Positions 22,885 to 34,894 of a stretch of 64,000 bases of DNA are shown in pieces. The DNA comes from Setophaga petechia. Its lineage: Eukaryota > Chordata > Aves > Passeriformes > Parulidae. Each line of letters starts with the position of its first letter. The first letter of the stretch is position 1. The position numbers and the translations under genes were made by a program. Below the pieces are notes generated by a model that saw only the letters and a list, made by a program, of their open reading frames with translations, was not told the origin of the DNA and did no database searches. Location of the stretch: positions 2,231,421 through 2,295,420 of the forward strand of contig JANCRA010000067.1 of assembly GCA_024362935.1 (NCBI GenBank), given 5' to 3'.

Positions 22885-23008
22885 TAAAAATCTTCAAGAC
22901 CAGGCTGGACAGGGTTCTGAAAATCTTGGTTTAGTGGGAGGTATCCCTGCCCAGGACACCTGAACTTTCAGGTCCCTTCCAACAGAAACCATCTTATAAT
23001 TCTATGAA
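22885..23008 (+). mobile_element. CR1 3' terminal fragment
   Basis: Diverged CR1 end with gaccaggctggacaggg (22899-22915), the ggtcccttccaacagaaacc block (22971-22990) and an ataattctatgaaa tail. Confidence 0.88.
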
Positions 23009-24326
23009 AAATATTTTAAAAGTTTTACATTTTAACCAGGTGTCTTTCTTTGGCTTCTGCAATAATTCTGACTGGCAGGTGAGGTTACAAGTGCCAGTGC
23101 ACAGACAGAGCACCAACACAATTTCCAGGGCTCCCATCACCTTCAGAAGTGTAAAAACATTGAGATTTCTCATAAAAAATCCACAGAGACTAGGAGATAT
23201 GGCAAGAGGAAATCCCACTCTCACTCTGGCACTCTCTGTAAGCTCCTCTCCCACCTAACTAACATGGCAACAACCATCTGGGACTTGAAATCCTAATTTT
23301 TGTGCCTCTGGAATATCCTTGAAGTTTGTTGGCAGCAAAGCCTCTGTGGTTTGGCCACGCTGATTTTCTCAAATGATTTTTTGTGACACCAGAATTCTGA
23401 ACCTTCTCTTTGGAACTGCTTTACCCAGTATTACACATCCAAAGACTTTATTTTTCTATTTTAAACAAGACTTTTAAGAGGTTGCTATTTTGTCCAGATT
23501 GCCCCCAGCACCATCTCCTCCTATTAAAATGGAAAAGCTCCAGCAGCATTAATGCCTTGGTTAGCTGAGTCTTTATCTCCTATGGAGAACATTCCCAGCA
23601 GTCCCCAGGCTGTGTTTGTATATAAAATATTTATCTTTTCTTTACATAAATAACAGGGAAGTCTCATGCAACTGTGTGCTGTGTTTGAGAAACCTGCAGT
23701 CCTACAGAGAGCTTGACTTCTCTAACAGGGTTATGAGATGCTACAAATCACCAGGCAGGTAAACTCATTAAAAGCTCTCTCTCATTAAGCCCTGGAATGG
23801 AAAAAATGGTTTGCTTAAAGAGCAGGGACCAATCCAAGCTTTTATGTTTGTGCCTGAGGAGCCTCATGTTTGGACTGGGCTTAAAAACATTGCAGGCTGG
23901 GAGAGAAACTTGTAGAATATTGTGTCTGAAATACACTGTGCCTCATCTTTTAAAAATAACAGAGGCTGGAAGGTGGATGCTTCTGTTTGAAGGTAGCCTG
24001 GCACTGGAAGTGACAGCCAGGGATGAATAATGGAGGATACAGAGAGTTCTCTGCTCTGCAGCTCTACACACCCTGAGAAAATTGAGAAATATTCCCCCCT
24101 GCAGCAAGCAGGGGCTGAGCAAACACTTCAGCTCCTCTCCTCAGCTCTTCAGGAATTACTTAACTCTCATCAGATCCAGTTTCATTCTCTGCTCTGTGAG
24201 GTGCTGCCTGCACATCCAAACCTGTGTTTGCCCACCTGACTCTCACTCAGAGATCACACTTCAGTGTTGTTACACAAGAGGCATCACTTGCACCTTTTCC
24301 ATATTTCTCTCTTTTTCTAAATAAAC
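23009..24326. other. No recognisable feature
   Basis: Unique-looking sequence. Overlapping open frames near 23004-23258 and 23797-24030 show no domains. Confidence 0.5.
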
Positions 24327-24711
24327 TATCGCAGACATCTTTCATGGAAAATCCTTTCCTTAGGACTTTTCCTCCTGAGAAGCTGAGAGGCCTCAGGAAC
24401 AAAATGTAAACATTGATCATCTGCTGCTGTGGAATGCAACAGGTGCATCTGGGATTGGCCCATGTTGGATGTTTGTAATTAATGGCCAATCACAGTCCAG
24501 CTGGCTCAGACAGAGAGCTGAACCACAAACCTTTGTTATCATTCCTCCTTTTTCTATTCTTAGCCAGCCTTCTGATGAAATCCTTTCTTCTATTCTTTTA
24601 GTATAGTTTTAATATAATATATATCATAACATAATAAATCAAACCTTCTGAAACATGGAGTCAGATCCTCATCTCTTCCCTCTTCCTCAGACCCCTGTGA
24701 ACACCATCACA
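24327..24711 (-). mobile_element. Solo LTR (family A, copy 2), minus strand
   Basis: The element is 385 bp. On the minus strand it begins TGTGATGGTG and ends in what should be GCGACA but reads GCGATA, so the terminal CA has mutated. The flanking 6-mers ataaac (24321-24326) and gaaaac (24712-24717) match at 4 of 6 positions, a degraded duplication. It aligns throughout with 27221-27604, including the two CCAAT-containing arms. Confidence 0.85.
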
Positions 24712-25123
24712 GAAAACTTTTTCCCCAGCTGATCAAACATTACACAGAATATTCTGCCACTGGAAACATTTAAGTGTAGCAATATTAAATATGTACCCAC
24801 AAGAAATTCCAAGTATTAGGTGAAGAAATACATCAGATGGAATTATTCTGGACATTTAGAACACCTGCATTGCAGTTACATTTAAAATTCAGTTCATACA
24901 CCAAGCCAACTTTGTGAGTCATGAAACTCATTGTTTTCTCAAGTACATTTGGAGCCAGACAAATGAATGATGGTTTGGGATCCTTTCTTCTCCATAATTT
25001 TATGATGACTTTTGTTAAAAAACAACAAACCAACAACACATAGCCCAATGTTATCACAGATGAATGGAATGCAAAGTCAATCCAAATGCCAGTCAGAAAA
25101 ATCAAAATGCGAAAAAAAAAGAC
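24712..25123. other. No recognisable feature
   Basis: AT-rich, unique-looking DNA. Nothing gene-like was seen. Confidence 0.5.
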
Positions 25124-25240
25124 ATCATGGAATCCTAGAAAGGTTTGGGTTGGAAGGGACCTCAAAGATCATCCAGTTCCAATCCCCTGCCATGGACAGG
25201 GACTCCTCCCACTATCCCAGGTTGTTCAGAGTTTCATCCA
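25124..25240 (-). mobile_element. CR1 3' terminal fragment, minus strand
   Basis: Reverse CR1 3' end: catggaatcctagaaagg near 25126-25143, then ggttggaagggacctc near 25148-25163 and the atcccaggttgttcag block. Confidence 0.92.
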
Positions 25241-25629
25241 AAGCAAAGAATGGAAATTACTGGGAAGAGCTGAGACAGAAGAAATGGGTTGAACCCAGCT
25301 AAAATAGCAACACAGGTATTTAAATCTAGGGAAACACTTAAATGGCAGAAAAAAGTAAAGCTCAAGAATTCCTCTGAAGGCCTTGCAGGCATCATGGTGC
25401 CTTCAGTCCTGAGGGGTTCATAGGTTAATGCAGAACAGCTTCTGTGTAAAACACATGAAAACTCAACCACCATTGACTCTGACAGTTAGAACTGACTCAA
25501 AATGCTAATTTCTAATTATGTCTTAGTATATTATTTTCTATTTTTCTGGTCAGAACCTATAGTTGAAGCCACCTGGAATTTTCCATTCATACTTGGTTTT
25601 CTTTTTGTCTTTTCTTGATTTGTTTATGG
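25241..25629. other. No recognisable feature
   Basis: AT-rich filler between a CR1 fragment and the dispersed repeat. Confidence 0.5.
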
Positions 25630-25853
25630 CTGTGGACATCAATTTTGGGGCTTTTGTGGGTAAAATGGGTCTCACCAGATGTCCTTGGAGGAAAGCACTA
25701 TATAAACAGGTTTTTTCCAGGAACATTGTGGAGTCTTAGATGACTTTCCATTACTCCAACTATTTTAAAAGTTACATCCACTCCCTTGGTAGAAAATTGG
25801 AAAATCTGCATGAGAGGGAAGTGCCAGTTTGAGGTCAGGAGCACAGCACATTG
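25630..25853 (+). repeat. Unclassified dispersed repeat, copy 2
   Basis: Second copy of the 21712-21935 sequence in the same orientation, about 3.9 kb away, with the TATA-like motif conserved. The minus-strand frame stays open across the copies, but the amino-acid changes look as frequent as neutral drift would give. Confidence 0.8.
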
Positions 25854-27220
25854 CAGATGGCTCACAGGGAAAGGGTGTGCCCCAGTGGAGAGAAATGTGT
25901 CACCACAAGAGCTGCAAAAGAATGCCAGCAAGGGAAGAAACATAAATAACTTTATATCCTTCCTGAAATCTGGCCTGTGAAAAGAAATGTAAGGATTTAA
26001 TGTGAAATGAATACTTATACACAAATTATTGTATAATCTCTGTGGTGAGCAAACACACAAATTCATGTGTGTTAAATGGTTAACTTTAATGTCTGGATTC
26101 CTGCAAAAGACTGCAGTAAAACCTTATAGTCATAAAGAAAATCACAAGAATCAGCAAAAAACAAAACAACAACAACAACAAAAAGGCATTTTTTTTCTTA
26201 TTAGCTCTGGTTTGCTATTTGGTATTTCATTAAGAACTGTTCTTTCCACAAGCTGGAGCTGATCACTAATTATCCAGCCCAGCAACCACAGTGATGTCCT
26301 GAAACGTGAGCAATTGGGAATTTGCTGTCCTTCTCCATCTGCCAGGAAGGTCATCCATCTGAGAGCTCAAGAGATTTGTTCATTTATTTCCCTTAATTAA
26401 AAACTCTTCACCTCTAAATAACAAGACACCTTTCAAGGGTCTCGAGCTGAGCACCGAAAATCTTCAGATATTGAAGGATCTTGGTCATTTAACAGAAATG
26501 CCTTTTGTCTTTTGATCATTTAATTATTTTGGTTGCAGTCTGAAAAATATGCTTGCATAGCACCAGGAATTCAGCTTTCCAGGGCAGGATCCATGTCATC
26601 AACATTTCTATTTCCAAAACCAGCATCTGTATTTGAGCTAAACTCCTTTTATTGGAAGGAATCTCACAACACCTAAATCAGGTTAAATTTGGGGGTTTAA
26701 TTTGGGGGTTTTCCCCCTCTTCATTAACTTAGAGGAAGCTTACAGTTGTAATTTTAGAGATGTATTATAAAAATTAAACACACTCAGTTTTCAATAATAA
26801 TGATTTCAACCTGAGCAGGAAATCTAAGGAAGAGTCACTGGAGCCATGCTCTAGATAAATATTCCAAGGCCATATATTTGTATGTAAAAGACTGTATTAT
26901 TTGGATGAACACAACTATGGTACCAGTTGCAACCCAGTTCTACAGAATTTACCTGAATTATGCCACATTTCAGATGTGCAGTGAAATGGACTCTAAATAA
27001 AAGCAAGAATGAAATTAATTAGATTTTTGTGTGCCAAAGTAAAACCAAGTTCTCTGTGCTGCCTGCTATGTATTGAAGAAGACAGGCCACATAATTGATA
27101 CACAAAAGCAAAAAACTCTGCAAAAACTGCTAAAAGATGCTCTGGTCACACCAGCATCACAATAAACAGCTGACATTTAAAAACAGAAACAACTAAATGT
27201 CATTAATTCTTTCAAATACT
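25854..27220. other. No recognisable feature
   Basis: AT-rich, with a short (CAA)n run near 26165-26181. No gene or repeat was recognised. Confidence 0.5.
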
Positions 27221-27604
27221 TGTGACAGTGTTCACAGGGATCTCAGGTTGAGGGAAGAGAGAAGGATTTGACTCCATGTTTCAGAAGGCTGATTTGTTAT
27301 TTTATGATATATATTATATTAAAACTATACTAAAAGAATAGAAGAAAGGATTTCCTCAGGAGGCTGGCTAAGAATAGAATAGCAAAGAATGATAACAAAG
27401 GTTTGTGGCTCAGGCTCTCTGTCTGAGCCAGCTGACTGTGATTGGCCATTAATTAGAAACACCCAACATGGGCCAATCACAGATGCACCTGTTGCATTCC
27501 ACAGCAGCAGATAATCAATGTTTACATTTTGTTCCTGAGGCCTCTCAGCTTCTCAGGAGGAAAAATCCTAAGGAAAGGATTTTCCATAAAAGATGTCTGT
27601 GACA
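27221..27604 (+). mobile_element. Solo LTR (family A, copy 3)
   Basis: The element is 384 bp, begins TGTGACAG and ends CTGTGACA. The flanks AATACT (27215-27220) and AATACA (27605-27610) match at 5 of 6 bases. Inside are an 8-bp hairpin, TGGCTCAG (27406-27413) pairing with CTGAGCCA (27423-27430), and ATTGG/CCAAT motifs near 27440 and 27473, likely U3 promoter elements. Confidence 0.9.
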
Positions 27605-28562
27605 AATACAGGCTATTAAAGTGCACTAATGTGAAAATATTCTGTGTATTAAGCAAATGTAAAGCATTTCTATGGAAGTTGTAAAAGGCTCTTTAGGAAA
27701 ATGAGCTGGAGGATTGAAATCCTGGTGCTGTTTGTCACTGAATCCCTGTGAGCAATGTTCCTGGAGAAGAGCTGAAAAGCACATTTGTGAGCAATGGTTG
27801 AACACAGAATTGTGCTGAATGCAACAAGAGGTTATTGCAGGGCTTGTGTACGACTCCTCACAGCTACAAAGGGAAAAAAAATCTTTTTTCAGTGGTTTTG
27901 TGGCTGTTTTGTGAGGAGAGGTGCAGTCACTGTGTGTGGGGACAAGGGAGAGGGAGAGTTACAATTCCCAGATGTGTTAACACAGAGTTATTAATGGAAG
28001 AGCACGTTGTTTAGCAAGTAAAGACTTGTGGGGAAAATTAATCCCTGTCATCTTCATAAAGAGCTGAATATCTTCAGAAAGATGATGGATGACTTTATGT
28101 GCTTTTAGTATCTTTTGAGTCCCATTTGTACTGTTTCTTAAAATTGCTCCTCTGAAAATGGAGGCCTCCAAAAGCACTGCCTGGAATTCTCAAGGTTTAA
28201 GTTTCATAGTGGGGGATAAAGGGGAGATTTAATTTTATCCTTCTGTCTGGAAAAAAAATATTTTTAAACCAATGGATTTAAAACAGAAGACACTTTTTTT
28301 TTTTCTAATTATGACTTTATTTTGTTTTGAATCTTGGTTAAAAACAGTGAACAAATGTCCTCAAGGGATGGACTTGCCCTTCTCAGGATGAGCAATGATC
28401 ACAGTCCTAATTTATTAACAAAGCAGGCTGGAAAATTCTTAACCCAAACTATGAGACCACCCAGAAAAATCCAGAATCAGTGGCAGCAGCAGATCCTTCC
28501 CTCTTGGCCTGGATAACATGGATTTCTATCAGAACAATGCAAATAAAATCATTTTTCCTTAC
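27605..28562. other. No confident feature; putative intron sequence
   Basis: No repeat recognised. If the exon at 28563-28711 is real, this would be the start of the intron that follows it on the minus strand. Confidence 0.4.
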
Positions 28563-28613
28563 CACAGGAAGCAATACGAGGCTGAAGAAGCAGACCTTCC
28601 AGTTGATGGCCAT
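28563..28613 (-). CDS. Putative first coding segment with signal peptide (gene unidentified)
   Basis: On the minus strand the ATG at 28613 starts 17 codons, MAINWKVCFFSLVLLPV, ending exactly at a splice donor (GTG|GTAAGG, intron from 28562), so the intron is phase 0. The context GAGAAGATGG is a strong Kozak match. A lysine at residue 6 followed by a hydrophobic run (CFFSLVLLPV) resembles the first part of a secretory signal peptide, whose end would lie in the next exon. An in-frame upstream ATG at 28646 would add 11 residues but has a poor context; an in-frame TGA lies above both, within the exon. I cannot identify the gene, and no further coding exon was recognised between here and position 1. 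It could still be a chance exon-like pattern. Confidence 0.55.
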
Positions 28614-28711
28614 CTTCTCTCCTAATTTTGGATAAGTTTTGTTCATTAACACTGAGATTAGGACTGAAGCACTGGCTCTGTTGATATTTTGAGGTCTTCA
28701 CATCAAGATCT
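28614..28711 (-). other. Putative 5' UTR part of the start-codon exon
   Basis: The minus-strand acceptor at 28712/28711 reads as a pyrimidine-rich tract, then TTTTGTTGCAG|A, a good match to consensus. Together with the donor at 28562 it defines a 149-nt exon (28563-28711). An in-frame TGA lies upstream of the two candidate start codons, as expected when translation starts in this exon. Confidence 0.5.
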
Positions 28712-30217
28712 CTGCAACAAAAGAGGAAAATTATTATAAATATGTAAACCACAGAAAGAATGAAAAAGAAATGGACAGAAAACAGTGAACCCAAAACTTG
28801 AATTGCAAGTGGCACTTATTAGAGATGAACCAGTTTTTTTGCAGATTTTAAAGGTGGTCTTGGATATCTAATTTAAAGGCAAAGGACTTGGTGTGATCAG
28901 TTACTTGTGTCAAAGAAATGCTGGAACAGGTTCTGTAGCTGCAAACACCTAAATTGTACCCAGGGGAGGAGGAAGGGTGGATTATTTAGAACAAGAAAAA
29001 AAAGAACTTTCTGCTTCACCTCTGAAGTTGTGGCTCACACTTCATGATTTTCAGTAGTGTCTTAAAAGCAAAACTGTCTGGGGGCTTTGTAGGGGTCTGG
29101 CTCCCAAGACAGGTTGTCCAGATAACAAAATCCATTGTCAGACTTGTTAATAAGCTGTTAATAGACTTGTTAATAAGCTGTTAATAGACTTGTTAATAAC
29201 CTTTCTGAGAACTTGGCAGTAGGGGGGCAAAAGAATGAATTATAGTCTCAGGCTAAGGATTCATCCAGGACACAATCAGGAATGATTTATATGAACAACA
29301 ATGTCATTCATATCTGTGACTTCCACTGCTTGGCCTCTGCTCTGGAAGAATTGAGGACTGGGAGGAATGTGGTTTAAGATTTGGATTTATTTCTCATTAT
29401 CCTACTTTGATTTGTAAAGGAATGATTTGTAAAAGAACTTTTAGAACCAAAGGATATTCAAGTTTTATAAAGACTGCAACACATTGCCAGGACATCAGCA
29501 TTTAGGAAGGAGAGAGTCTTTCAATTAAAAAAATAAAAATGGAAAATCGATCTCTTTCTAAATTTTGGGAGAACAATGATTCATGAAATTCACTCTAGAC
29601 TGATCTGTTTTCTCCTATCCTCACTTGATCAGTCACTCATGCTCTGTTCTGGCACTGAATTTAATTACCTAACTGTATTTCTGATGGTTTATCAAATAAT
29701 GAGCAATTGATAAGATCTCAGCTGAGGAGGACAGCAAACATCCCTGGTGACATTCAGCCGTGAGGACTTGGAATTCCATTAACAGCAGCAAGACAAAAGC
29801 AGACAGCTGCATTAGCAGCCACTGGATTTGAAATTATTTCCTGATCATTTGCACTCCTGTGTGCAGCTCAGTCCAGAAAAGCCAGAGAGGAGTGGGGAGG
29901 TTGGATTCTGTCCTTTCATCCTGTAGTTCATCAGGAAATGATCAAAAGGCAGTGGAAGGGTGGGAGATGCCTGGCTGAGAGATGGACACACACAGATGCC
30001 CTGGGTAAAAGGGGTGACCTTTAGAACACCTTTACTCTAACCTGGCAATCCCTAGGTTTGAAAAGTGGAGGGTGGCTGTTTTCTGTCTTGTCTGAAAGGA
30101 GCCTCTAAAGAGACAACAATCACATCTGCAAACCATTCCATGGCTTTTCTCTAACATATTGCAGGGAAAATAAAAGACTCTACTTCATTTTTTGCCTTCA
30201 AGGTAGTCATGGAAACC
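28712..30217. other. No gene; putative large intron
   Basis: Unique-looking apart from the 23-bp tandem repeat at 29141. In the proposed gene model this lies in the first intron. Confidence 0.45.
29141..29201 (+). repeat. 23-bp tandem repeat, about 2.6 copies
   Basis: Units start at 29141, 29164 and 29187 (gacttgttaataagctgtta...). The first two are identical; the third breaks off after about 14 bases. Confidence 0.95.
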
Positions 30218-30530
30218 TGCACCAAATACTGGGCTGAGGCCTTCGTGTCATCCAGGGAGAGTGGAGTGTTTATTAGGGAATAACAGCTTCCAGAACTTCT
30301 GCCCTGGACCTGCAGCAGAACCTTTTATACTGCTGAGCTGTTCCTGGCATGTATATTATACACACATTCAGAGTCTACCTGCTACTAATTAAAGGGTACT
30401 TATCTCTATTATCAATTAAAGGGTAGTTATCTCTATCACCAATTAAAGCCCAGCTACCTCCTCAATAACTACTATCACCTATGTTATACTAGAAAAATAA
30501 ACTTCTTTAAAATATATAGGTAATGCTGAT
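30218..30530 (-). mobile_element. Probable old LTR, minus strand
   Basis: On the minus strand the order is correct for an LTR. A TATA box (GTATAAAAGG, about 30323-30332) is followed about 55 bp downstream by AATAAA (about 30270-30275), then a U5-like stretch ending near 30218. The upstream part holds about two copies of a 31-bp unit with aattaaagggta (30386-30450). I found no target duplication, so the limits are approximate. Confidence 0.5.
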
Positions 30531-31837
30531 AAAGCATTACCACTCAGAGTTGAGAAAAAGAAATAATTATATCAGTATTGAACTTGGAAGGGAAGCTTGA
30601 ATGATTATATTTTCTTCTGATGTCACTGGTTGATAAATCCCATAACTTCATTACTGATGCTTCATGTGGCTGTTTTATCTGCATCTGCCACTGTAATTAA
30701 AATTAGTGAAGTCAGAAGAGTCAATAACAGAGGGGTTGCACCTTTCAGTTATGGATAAACAGTTCCTCAAAATAATCTTCAGTTATCTCTGGTGGAACAG
30801 AAGGGCTGTAGAAGTGTCTGAGACTCTGAAAATCAGCTGATTGCTGCTAAAAAAGAAAGGGTTTCAGGGGTTTATTTCAAGCATGGTTGATATACAGGAA
30901 GAAGAAAAAAGAAAAAGAACATTGTTCTGGTCACCTAGTGACTTAAGAAAATAATTCATCCTCTCTGAAGGTGAATTTGTCCCCTGGAAACACTTTCAGT
31001 GCCACAGCAGATTCTTTATGAAAGCATCTGAGCTGCTTCAAGGGCAGGCTGGAAAAGCTCTGACAAATCTTGTTCTGCTGCAAGTCCCCATTTCTTTCTC
31101 CATCTAAAAAGGTCTCTGGAGGCTGGTGAGGACAATTCCTCCACGAGAGGCCCACAAGTGCCAAGTGCACAATCTGATGTCAATAATGAACAAAACCACA
31201 CAGTGAGACCTTTCTAGGTACAATGGGACTACTCCCAGGGAGGCATAAAAAGGGAATAAATAATTCCTCAAAAGGATAAAAAGTCCCCATATTAAATATG
31301 GGTGAAATTGTTATACAGTATCCCAGAATGCACCCACTGGATGAATGAAGTTGAGGAAATTTTCTGATGAATGCAAGAGGATTTTTTGTGGCTTTCCAAG
31401 GCAGTTTTGAGCTCTTACTGAGATCTCACCCAAAATAAACCACCTGATCTGCTGGGTTCCTTGCTGTGGTCCTCTGGGACATGTGCCAGAGGTTTGAAAA
31501 GAAACCAACACATTTCAAAGCTGACCCACAATGGTTTAGACCAGTGATGATAAATGGGAATTTATCACTTAATTCATCTCACTTCAGGTCCAGGCAGGGC
31601 CTCCCACCCCATCCTCCTCCTGCCCCATGACCAAGCTCCTGCCCAGGTGAGGAAATCTGAAAGCTTCTGACAACATGCAGGAGAAATTGAGGTTTTGCAG
31701 ACTGAATTAATTTCAGAAAAGTCAACCACCCCATGCACAGTTGCTCCAATGCTTCTTAGACACATGAAGAACATTTCCCTATGAAGAATAAACACAGGTG
31801 GAGAGTTACTGGGTGCAAAATATATGAACAGGTGATT
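30531..31837. other. No recognisable feature
   Basis: Unique-looking sequence with short open frames only. Confidence 0.5.
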
Positions 31838-32255
31838 ATGAAATCCTAGAATGGTTTGGGGTTGGAAGGAACCTTAAAGATCATCATTCCAACCTCCTGC
31901 CATGGACTGGACCACCTTCCACTAGAGCAGATTTCTGGCCTTGGACACCACAACCTCTCTGGGCAGCCTGTTCCAGTGCCTGCCCAACATCACAGTAAAG
32001 AAATTCTTCCTAATATTTAATCTCAATCACCCTCCTTCAATTAAAGGCCATTTCCCCTTGGACTTTCATGACACAAAAAGTTCCTTTCCAGACTTCTTTT
32101 AACCCCCACTTTAGGCACTGGAAGGTGCCCTGAGGTGTCCCTGGATCCTTCTCTCCTCGAGGATGAACAGTCCCAACTCTCAGCCTGAATTCACAGGATG
32201 TGTTCCAGCCCCCTGACCAGCTCTCCTGAGGGCTGGAACACCTTTCATTATGAAC
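31838..32255 (-). mobile_element. CR1 LINE 3' fragment, minus strand, about 420 bp
   Basis: Starts at the reversed 3' end (gaaatcctagaatggttt near 31839-31856) and extends past the usual truncation into the ctggatccttctctcctcgagg block (32141-32162). Moderately diverged. Confidence 0.93.
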
Positions 32256-33940
32256 ACCTCAGTATTTTTCTATCTTTAGGCCCTCAATAACACACTGCAT
32301 TTTGTGATTTCCCTCCTGTAAGTCCCTAATTGTGGTATTCCAGCTACATCATTTATTAGAAAGGCACAGTGCCCCTTCCTCACGTTTCTGCTCACCAGCA
32401 ATGAGCAGAATTAGGAAATCAACCCCTGAGTGACCTAGGACATTTCTCCTAATTTTAGAAACCTGGGAGAGACATCCTCACACATGAGCTCGTTGTCAGG
32501 TTTCTTTTTTTATCAACAGAGAGAAGCAGACATGTGAAGGAAGTGTTTTGTCTGACCTATTTCAACCATCTTTAAACTTCCAGCTCCTCTCCCAGAGTGT
32601 GAAGGAATTCTGAGCAGCCAGCTCGTTTGTTGACATCTACACTGTGGGTATCTAAATCAGAATAATCCCATCTCCAGTCTGAAATATATGGATCAGCACT
32701 ATGAAACCCAAAACAGTGAAATTTCACCTACTACAAAGGATTGAGAAGGAATGGGATTGTTTTGGGTGTCAATAAATTGATGCTGATATATTTAAGGCCA
32801 CAGAAAAGCCAAAAGAAGATTTTATGTCAGACAGTAAGAGCTCTAAAGCTTTCCATGGAAAATACTCCACAAAGAGCAACTCTACTAAGGCAAAGGAAAA
32901 GAACATCATGATCTTTCCATTGTCTTTAATAGAGTAGCTATTATTTCTTGAAGTTTAAATATTTTGGGTTGATTTTGTTTACCTTCTTTCTAAATTTGCT
33001 GAAATTAAAACTTCTTCATGGGGTCACAGCAGCCAAGGTCTGACTCTACTTTTTTTTATAAACCAAGACTTTTATTATCCATTTATGTACTTAATTGGGA
33101 AAGTCCCTCAAGTCCTTGTTCCCACTCACCAAATCTGTTGTCAATGACAAAACAGGATTCAAAGGATCATTACATCAGGAGGTCTAAGAGGTGAATTTTC
33201 AGAAAGGATTTCCTGCTACAAAGGACAAAACCCTTTACAGCTGCACATGAATGTCTTGAGGGTCTCAGGCAAAAATGGCACACCTTTGCCTGAAAGAGTT
33301 GTCAACAAAAACCACGGAATTTTTTCACAGAATGGTCCACAAGGATGGATGCAGGCTGTCCATTGTTCTAACATGTGAGCTGGTGTGAGAATCACAGGCT
33401 GAAAATATCCATTCATGGCAGATACACTCAGGCAGACTCTGCTGGCATCCAGTTTTTCCACTGTGCAGGAAAATTGCTGCTTAAGAAAACAACACTTAAA
33501 AGGGAGCTGATACAACACCTAAAACAATTTTGCATGGATATATTTGAAAAAAAATAGATTCAGCTGCTGCCTGGCTTAGGCATATAAGAATATTCCTAAT
33601 TAATGAACATCCAAGTCTGTTAGCAATACTCAGGAATAATCCTTTTACTTTCTGGAGGAATCGGATTTTGGTATTTTTTTCCTTGCATAAAACTCAGAAA
33701 ACACCTGTGAATTTTACTGGAACTCCCTTTCTAAAAATGAAGATAAAGGTTTGATTACAAAAGCAGCAAATTGTAAACTGCAGATGCTGAGACTCTCATA
33801 TGCAAATGAGAGCTTAGGAGACTAAATATTTCTAAAAGAAATAGAATTTTCAATTTCATTAACTTCCATGAGGACTTGTGTAGGAAATCAATCAAAGCAA
33901 TGTGGTTCTGCAAGAAGAATGACTTCTAAAGAGGATTCAC
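32256..33940. other. No recognisable feature
   Basis: AT-rich, unique-looking. Overlapping open frames around 33216-33557 have no recognised domain. Confidence 0.5.
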
Positions 33941-34800
33941 AGAACTGGGGGTAGGAAGGACCTCTGCAGATTGTCCAGTCCAACAGCAGGTTATTCAAAA
34001 CCCATTCTCAATCAGTTTCTAAATATCTCAAATGTTGGGACTCAACAATTTATCAGATCAACATCTTTTACTATTTGACCATTCTAACAGGAACAAAGTG
34101 TTATCTTACAGCTGAATTTCCCGTGTGTCTGTGCTTGCTGCCTCTTGTCAGCACAGAGAAGAGCCTGGATCCATCTCCTTTGCACCCTCTCATCAGGGAT
34201 TTCTACATATTGATAAAATCCCCCAAATCTCTTGGTGTAATTCCTTAATAATCTCTGTGGCTCCTCACAGAACTCACTGTGTTCATCCTCTCAGCAGCCC
34301 AGCCCTGGACCAGGCACTCCAGGGCTGAGAGAGAGGAATTATCACCTCCCTTGACCAGCTGCCAAGGCCCTTCCTCATGCAGCTGATGATGCTTTTGGAT
34401 TTCATTGCTGCAAGGGCACTTTGCTGGCTCAGGATCCACTTTGTGTCCACCCAGAGCTTTAGGTCCTTCTCTGTAGAACTGATTCCCAGCAGCTGATTCC
34501 CAGCCTGTCCTTGTGCACGGAATTATTCCTCTCGCAGTGCAGGACTTTGCATTTCGTGTTCTTTTTCATCTTCCTGCCTATTTCTCAAACCTCTCTGTGC
34601 AGGACTTTGCATTTCTTGTTCTTTTTCATCTTCCTGCCTATTTCTCAAACCTCTCTGGTTCTCTCTAAGCAGCAACACAATCAACCTCTTGGTCTATCAA
34701 CCACTCCTTTTAAATTTGTGTAACCTTCAACCTTCTTGCAGGTGCACTCTGTTCCATCATCCTGATCATTGGTGAAGGCATTAACCACCATTGCCACATC
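33941..34800 (-). mobile_element. Long old CR1 fragment, minus strand, with internal duplication
   Basis: Diverged CR1 in reverse from its 3' end (near 33941) through blocks equivalent to the aattatcacctcccttgacc region (34336-34355), the ctttgctggctcaggatcc region (34420-34437) and the tgcaggactttgcatttc region, which is duplicated in tandem. This copy reaches further 5' than others in the window. Confidence 0.85.
34538..34655 (+). repeat. Tandem duplication of ~58 bp within CR1
   Basis: Positions near 34538-34596 and 34597-34655 are almost identical (one clear difference, cgtgttc versus cttgttc). Each runs from tgcaggactttgc to caaacctctctg. Confidence 0.93.
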
Positions 34801-34894
34801 AAAAAGATCTTTTTAGCTCAGCCCAGCCTGTCCAGGCTCTCTCTACAGCCAGTGGAGATGTAGGTAAGCTGAGGAAGCAATTTCTATATCTTAA

